From assembly GCA_020024815.1 (NCBI GenBank), contig JAHHTE010000027.1, forward strand, positions 1 to 18,554: a DNA stretch of 18,554 bases. Direction: 5' to 3'. Shown piece after piece: positions 15,039-18,554 of the stretch. Made by a program: the position numbers and the translations under genes. This DNA comes from Mailhella sp. (GTDB lineage Bacteria; Desulfobacterota; Desulfovibrionia; Desulfovibrionales; Desulfovibrionaceae). The notes beneath the pieces were generated by a model. That model was not told where the DNA came from. It saw only the letters and a program-made list of their open reading frames with translations, and did not search any database. Each line of letters starts with the position of its first letter. Within the stretch, counting starts at the first letter, position 1.

Positions 15039-16172
15039 TTATACTATTCCATGAGCACCGGGTTTTTCTATTTCTTCATGGTTTTCTTGTTGGCTAAGAT
15101 AAAGGTCTATATTTCCAAAAGCCATGAGAATAGGGCTAGCAACAAAGATAGAGGAGTAAGAACCAACTATAATACCAATAAGCATGGTGAGTGCAAAATC
15201 ATGGATAACACTACCACCAAGCAAGTAAAGGCTAAGACAAGCAACCAATGTGGTTAATGATGTCATTAATGTACGTGCAAGAGTTTGGTTTGCACTAAGA
15301 TTAATAATGTCGCCAATACTTGGTTTTACGGGGTCTTTTCTAATTGCGTTGATATTTTCACGGATACGGTCATAAACAATAATGGTATCGTTTAATGAAT
15401 ATCCAACAAGGGTAAGTAAAGCTGCAATAACGTTAAGGTCAATTTCTTTACCTAAAAGGGTAAGAATACCAAGAGTTACAACAACGTCATGGATAAGTGA
15501 AAGCAATGCACCTAAGGAATAATTAAGTTTTACTTTCCATGATAAAAATAATGTTATTATCATGGCTATACAAATTGCATACATTTTATTGAAGAAAGTA
15601 AAATCAAAATAAATGGCAAGCATATCCATAAGATAGATAGCACCCCAAAGTATAGCAGCAATACCAGCAGCCGTAAACCAACAATGTTCAAAACGACCAG
15701 AAATGTAAACAGTAATTAATAAGATTGAATAAAATACTGCTTCAATAGCCATATCTCGAAGTTCTGATCCAACTTTAGGACCAACCATTTCAAGGCGAGT
15801 AATTTTTACTTCATTATCTGTAAAACTATTTTTTAGGGCATTATCTAAATCAACTCTAAGGTTTTTGTGTCCTGTTTCAGATGCACTAAAACGGAGTAAA
15901 TAATGATGATTATCTTCTCCAATTTTTTGTACAGTTAGACCAGGCATTTCAATGCCTTTTATTGCTGTTTTTACTGCATTATCGTCAACTTCGTTTTTAA
16001 ACTCAATTTGCACCATAACGCCACCAGCAAAGTCAACACCATAACTAAGACCACGATTAAGAGCAATGGCAATAAGCCCAATAATAAGAATAATTCCAGT
16101 TATAATGTAGGCATAGCGTCTAAGTCCAACAAAATCAATATTAACATTTTCTTTAATAAGTTGAATTGGCAT
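15039..16172 (-). CDS. secF: Protein translocase subunit SecF, with extra membrane segment
   Basis: A 377-residue inner-membrane partner of SecD that uses the proton gradient to help complete protein export through SecYEG. The first helix is at about 19-38, followed by YGVDFAGG (44-51), the periplasmic P4 domain to about 127, and VGPKVGSELRD (130-140). The conserved LVGYSLNDTIIVYDRIREN is at 255-273. After RFE (160-162), where SecF normally goes straight to W-x-F-ALGA...HD, there are about 50 extra residues (about 164-212) holding roughly two more hydrophobic stretches before KLNYSLGALLSLIHD. The core is otherwise complete. ATG 16172 has AGGAG six bases upstream, overlapping the secD stop, and the 9-bp gap indicates coupled translation. 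Last gene of yajC-secD-secF, closed by the terminator at 14985-15018. Confidence 0.95.
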   Translation of the reverse strand: MPIQLIKENVNIDFVGLRRYAYIITGIILIIGLIAIALNRGLSYGVDFAGGVMVQIEFKNEVDDNAVKTAIKGIEMPGLTVQKIGEDNHHYLLRFSASETGHKNLRVDLDNALKNSFTDNEVKITRLEMVGPKVGSELRDMAIEAVFYSILLITVYISGRFEHCWFTAAGIAAILWGAIYLMDMLAIYFDFTFFNKMYAICIAMIITLFLSWKVKLNYSLGALLSLIHDVVVTLGILTLLGKEIDLNVIAALLTLVGYSLNDTIIVYDRIRENINAIRKDPVKPSIGDIINLSANQTLARTLMTSLTTLVACLSLYLLGGSVIHDFALTMLIGIIVGSYSSIFVASPILMAFGNIDLYLSQQENHEEIEKPGAHGIV

Positions 16173-16181
16173 AATATACTC

Positions 16182-17759
16182 CTAAACGCTCAATGCTTTA
16201 TTAGGATTACGTTCTGACCACCATTCAAAGATAGCTCGGCAGACAAAAACAGAAGTAAACATTGATGCAACAATACCAAGACTTAATGTTACAGCAAAAC
16301 CACGAATAGGACCTGTACCAAATTGATAAAGAATAACAGCAGCAATAATAGTAGTAAGGTTAGAGTCCATAATGGAAATACTTGCACGGCTAAAACCTGC
16401 GTAAATTGCTTCTGCTGTGCTTACACCAAGACGCAATTCTTCACGAATACGTTCAAAAATAAGAACATTAGCATCAACTGCCATACCAATAGTTAGTACA
16501 ACCCCTGCAATACCGGGAAGTGTTAGGGTTGCTCCAAAAAGTGAAAGACCAGCAAACATAAGAGAAAGTGTGCCACAGAGTAAAATATCGGCAACAAGTC
16601 CAGAATATCCATAGAATAATGGCATCATGAGAAGAACTAAAATAGCACCAACTAAAGAAGCCATAATACCACTATCAATAGATTCTTGTCCAAGAGACGG
16701 ACCAACTGTTCTTTCTTCTAAAATATGCACAGGAGCAGGTAAAGATCCCGCTCTAAGTACGACTGCTAAGTCATTTGCTTGTTCAGTTGTAAATTCTCCA
16801 CTAATGCTAGCTTCGCCACCTGCAATTTTATCTTGAATAACAGGAGCAGAATATACTTCGCCATCAAGAACAATGGCAAGACGTTTTTTTATATTCTCGC
16901 CTGTTACTTGTTCAAATGTAATAGCACCCTTAGGACTAAATTTTAATGAAACATAAGCAGAACCATATTTATCAAAACTTGGGCGAGCATTAACAATATC
17001 AGCACCAGTTAAAAGAACTTGGTTATCAAGAACAATACTTGATTGTCCGCCTTGTTTATCTAACATTGGAAGACGTTGTGTTCCTGCTGGTAAAACAAAA
17101 TCATTAGGATTTACATCATCGCGAACAATTCTAAATTCTAAATGAGCTGTTTGTCCTACTATTTGAATAGCACGAGAAGTGTCTGTAAGACCCGGTAATT
17201 GAACTTGAACTTGATTGTTAGATTGTTTACGAATATCAGGTTCAGCTACACCAAATTGGTCAATACGGTTTCTAATGGTTCGTACAACTTGGTCAAGAGT
17301 GAGGTTTTCAGCTTCTTTTTTAGCAATATCACTAAGCACATATTTTAAGCTTGTACCAGCAGTACCAGCATTATTATCAGATTCATCAATAAGTTGTAGG
17401 TTAGGATTCCAAGTTTGAATAATTTCTTTAATAGCTACAACTTGCTCTTGTTTTGGAACTATAATTTCAAGTTCACCATTTTTCATGCGAGGACGTAAAA
17501 TAGTATAGCCTTCTGTAAGGATTTTTTCTCGAATACCTTGTCCCATAATTGAAAGAGTATTTTCAATGGCTTTTTCAACATCAACGCCAAGTGTAAGATT
17601 CATTCCACCTTTAAGGTCAAGACCTAAATTAATACGATTTTGTGGAAGAAAATCTTTTAAAGGACCATTGCCAATGGCTGGTATATTAGGAAGTGAGTAA
17701 GCTAATCCAATTAGTAAAACAAGAACTGAAAGGAAAAGTCTTAGTTTTGTTGATTTCAT
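16182..17759 (-). CDS. secD: Protein translocase subunit SecD
   Basis: A 525-residue inner-membrane component of SecDF-YajC. The first helix is at about 6-24, GLDLKGGMNLTLGVD begins at residue 46, and the large P1 periplasmic domain follows (TIRNRIDQFGVAEPDIR, then the SecD-type VLDGEVYSAPVI segment). The C-terminal six-helix bundle holds TIGMAVDANVLIFERIREEL, the hallmark of the RND-like proton path. Length and motifs are normal. ATG 17759 is preferred: GAGG lies 9 bp upstream, whereas the TTG at 17774 would start inside that ribosome site. It sits between yajC (95 bp upstream, with a hairpin in the gap) and secF (9 bp downstream). Confidence 0.96.
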   Translation of the reverse strand: MKSTKLRLFLSVLVLLIGLAYSLPNIPAIGNGPLKDFLPQNRINLGLDLKGGMNLTLGVDVEKAIENTLSIMGQGIREKILTEGYTILRPRMKNGELEIIVPKQEQVVAIKEIIQTWNPNLQLIDESDNNAGTAGTSLKYVLSDIAKKEAENLTLDQVVRTIRNRIDQFGVAEPDIRKQSNNQVQVQLPGLTDTSRAIQIVGQTAHLEFRIVRDDVNPNDFVLPAGTQRLPMLDKQGGQSSIVLDNQVLLTGADIVNARPSFDKYGSAYVSLKFSPKGAITFEQVTGENIKKRLAIVLDGEVYSAPVIQDKIAGGEASISGEFTTEQANDLAVVLRAGSLPAPVHILEERTVGPSLGQESIDSGIMASLVGAILVLLMMPLFYGYSGLVADILLCGTLSLMFAGLSLFGATLTLPGIAGVVLTIGMAVDANVLIFERIREELRLGVSTAEAIYAGFSRASISIMDSNLTTIIAAVILYQFGTGPIRGFAVTLSLGIVASMFTSVFVCRAIFEWWSERNPNKALSV

Positions 17760-17813
17760 TTGGTATTGCCTCAAGTAATATCAAAATAGGTTAGCGAAAT
17801 TTTAGACAAAGAA

Positions 17814-17840
17814 ACCTCTCTTATTTTGGATAAGAGAGGT
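17814..17840 (-). terminator. Hairpin between yajC and secD (possible partial terminator)
   Basis: A perfect 11-bp stem (ACCTCTCTTAT at 17814-17824 with 17830-17840) has a five-base loop. On the minus strand it is followed by TTTCTTTG, an imperfect U-tract. It may reduce read-through or protect RNA ends, and so set the ratio of YajC to SecDF. Confidence 0.5.
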
Positions 17841-17854
17841 AATTTATGTATATC

Positions 17855-18211
17855 CTATTTATCTGTTTTGCTTTCTTCAGCAACTTTTTCAAGATTTTTA
17901 GGGTCGTAAGTATTACCAATGTAACCTCTTGGAATACGAACTTTTGTTTCACCAAGGTCAACAACAAAAATATCGCCGTTTACCTCAACAATACGTCCAA
18001 GAATACCACCATTGGTGATAACATGATCACCTTTTTGAAGGTTGTTTAACATTTCTTTGTGTTGTTTTGCTCTTTTTTGTTGTGGACGAATTAACAAAAA
18101 GTAAAACACAAGAAACATAAGAATTAAAGGCATGAAAGACATCCAAGCAGCACCTTCAGCAGGAGCAGCACCAGGAGTTCCAGCAGCAGCATAAGCAATA
18201 GAGGTAAGCAT
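17855..18211 (-). CDS. yajC: Preprotein translocase subunit YajC
   Basis: A 118-residue single-pass inner-membrane protein of the SecDF-YajC complex. After an Ala/Gly-rich N-terminus (AYAAAGTPGAAPAEGAA), one membrane helix spans about 23-44 (MSFMPLILMFLVFYFLLI). The conserved RPQQKR and KEMLNNLQKGDHVITNGG follow, with a small beta domain (GRIVEVNGDIFVVDLGETKVRIPR) and a charged tail. ATG 18211 has GGAGG five bases upstream; a TTG at 18223 overlaps that site and is rejected. First gene of the minus-strand yajC-secD-secF group, the usual order. Confidence 0.95.
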   Translation of the reverse strand: MLTSIAYAAAGTPGAAPAEGAAWMSFMPLILMFLVFYFLLIRPQQKRAKQHKEMLNNLQKGDHVITNGGILGRIVEVNGDIFVVDLGETKVRIPRGYIGNTYDPKNLEKVAEESKTDK

Positions 18212-18249
18212 TACAGCCTCCAAAATAGAATTTACCGTATGGCATAAAA

Positions 18250-18277
18250 AAGATAAGCATTAATAATGTTTTTGCAA
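18250..18277 (-). promoter_or_regulatory. Possible promoter of yajC-secDF
   Basis: On the minus strand TTGCAA (18277-18272) and TATCTT (18255-18250) are 16 bp apart and would give a leader of about 32 nt containing the yajC ribosome site. The match is moderate. Confidence 0.35.
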
Positions 18278-18376
18278 TATCAAAATATGATAATAACATA
18301 TTTTTTTGATAACTGCATTATTTATTAGAGAAAAAAATTTTTTTTGAAAATTTTATAGTTTGTCTTTTTATTTTTT

Positions 18377-18456
18377 ATGGGGGAAATGATTTCCCCCATA
18401 CCCCCTCAATACAGCAAATTCTCTTTGCATTTCATGCAAAGAGAATTTGCTATTTT
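18377..18456 (+). repeat. Two-hairpin intergenic element, right-edge copy
   Basis: ATGGGGGAAA (18377-18386) pairs with TTTCCCCCAT (18390-18399), followed by a second C-run (ACCCCCTCA). Then an 18-bp perfect stem (18413-18430 with 18434-18451, loop TTC) runs into ATTTTT. The order is the same as in the copies at 5701 and 14362. As a plus-strand terminator it has no visible gene to end, since yajC reads away from it. Bases 18457-18554 are AT-rich with no gene seen. Confidence 0.7.
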
Positions 18457-18554
18457 TAGCGTATTAGTAAAATTTATCTTTTATTATTTAATGTAAAGTT
18501 TAAAAATGGAATTTTGTCTTATTTTTTGAAATAATTTTAATTTAGAAAATGAAA

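Overview
The window is AT-rich chromosomal DNA from a Gram-negative bacterium. It carries a Kdo (lipopolysaccharide) enzyme, the SecDF-YajC translocase accessory genes, a M23 envelope peptidase and a sigma-54 promoter. The gene content, the form of the proteins and the G-run/C-run intergenic hairpins suggest a low-GC member of the Desulfovibrionales (Lawsonia-like). That placement is inference from family resemblance. I see no IS element, phage gene, tRNA, rRNA or CRISPR array.

Layout. 158-3140 (+): an incoming terminator, then a tight cluster of prfB (with a programmed +1 frameshift), a degenerate GGDEF-like protein and a FlhG/MinD-type ATPase. 3168-5644 (+): HU with its own promoter and terminator, then a CNNM/CorC-type membrane protein and the Kdo enzyme KdsD. 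5645-5941: two copies of a G-run/C-run hairpin element, in opposite orientations, between convergent genes. 5942-7543 (-): a fusion of an RluD-type pseudouridine synthase to dephospho-CoA kinase. 7717-8348 (+): a TPR protein behind a sigma-54 (-24/-12) promoter. 8350-8631: a gene-free stretch with a predicted three-way-junction RNA and a strong terminator.

8685-14328 (+): a secreted M23 peptidase that is probably leaderless, then a 1320-residue membrane protein laid out as a 7TMR-DISM hybrid histidine kinase. Its phosphoacceptor His, its ATP-binding Asn and the receiver Asp all appear to be replaced. It ends in a long acidic tail with a His/Lys cluster. 14329-15038: a 710-bp gene-free region with another copy of the hairpin element and a GC-rich island holding a diverged direct repeat. 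15039-18211 (-): yajC-secD-secF, where SecF has about 50 extra residues that add membrane helices. 18212-18554: the yajC promoter region and a further hairpin-element copy.

The genes fall into translation and housekeeping (prfB, HU, RluD-CoaE), envelope building and export (KdsD, M23, SecDF-YajC) and signalling or scaffolding proteins that look catalytically dead (GGDEF-like, pseudo-kinase). The least explained items are the pseudo-hybrid-kinase, the structured RNA after the TPR gene and the dispersed hairpin family.
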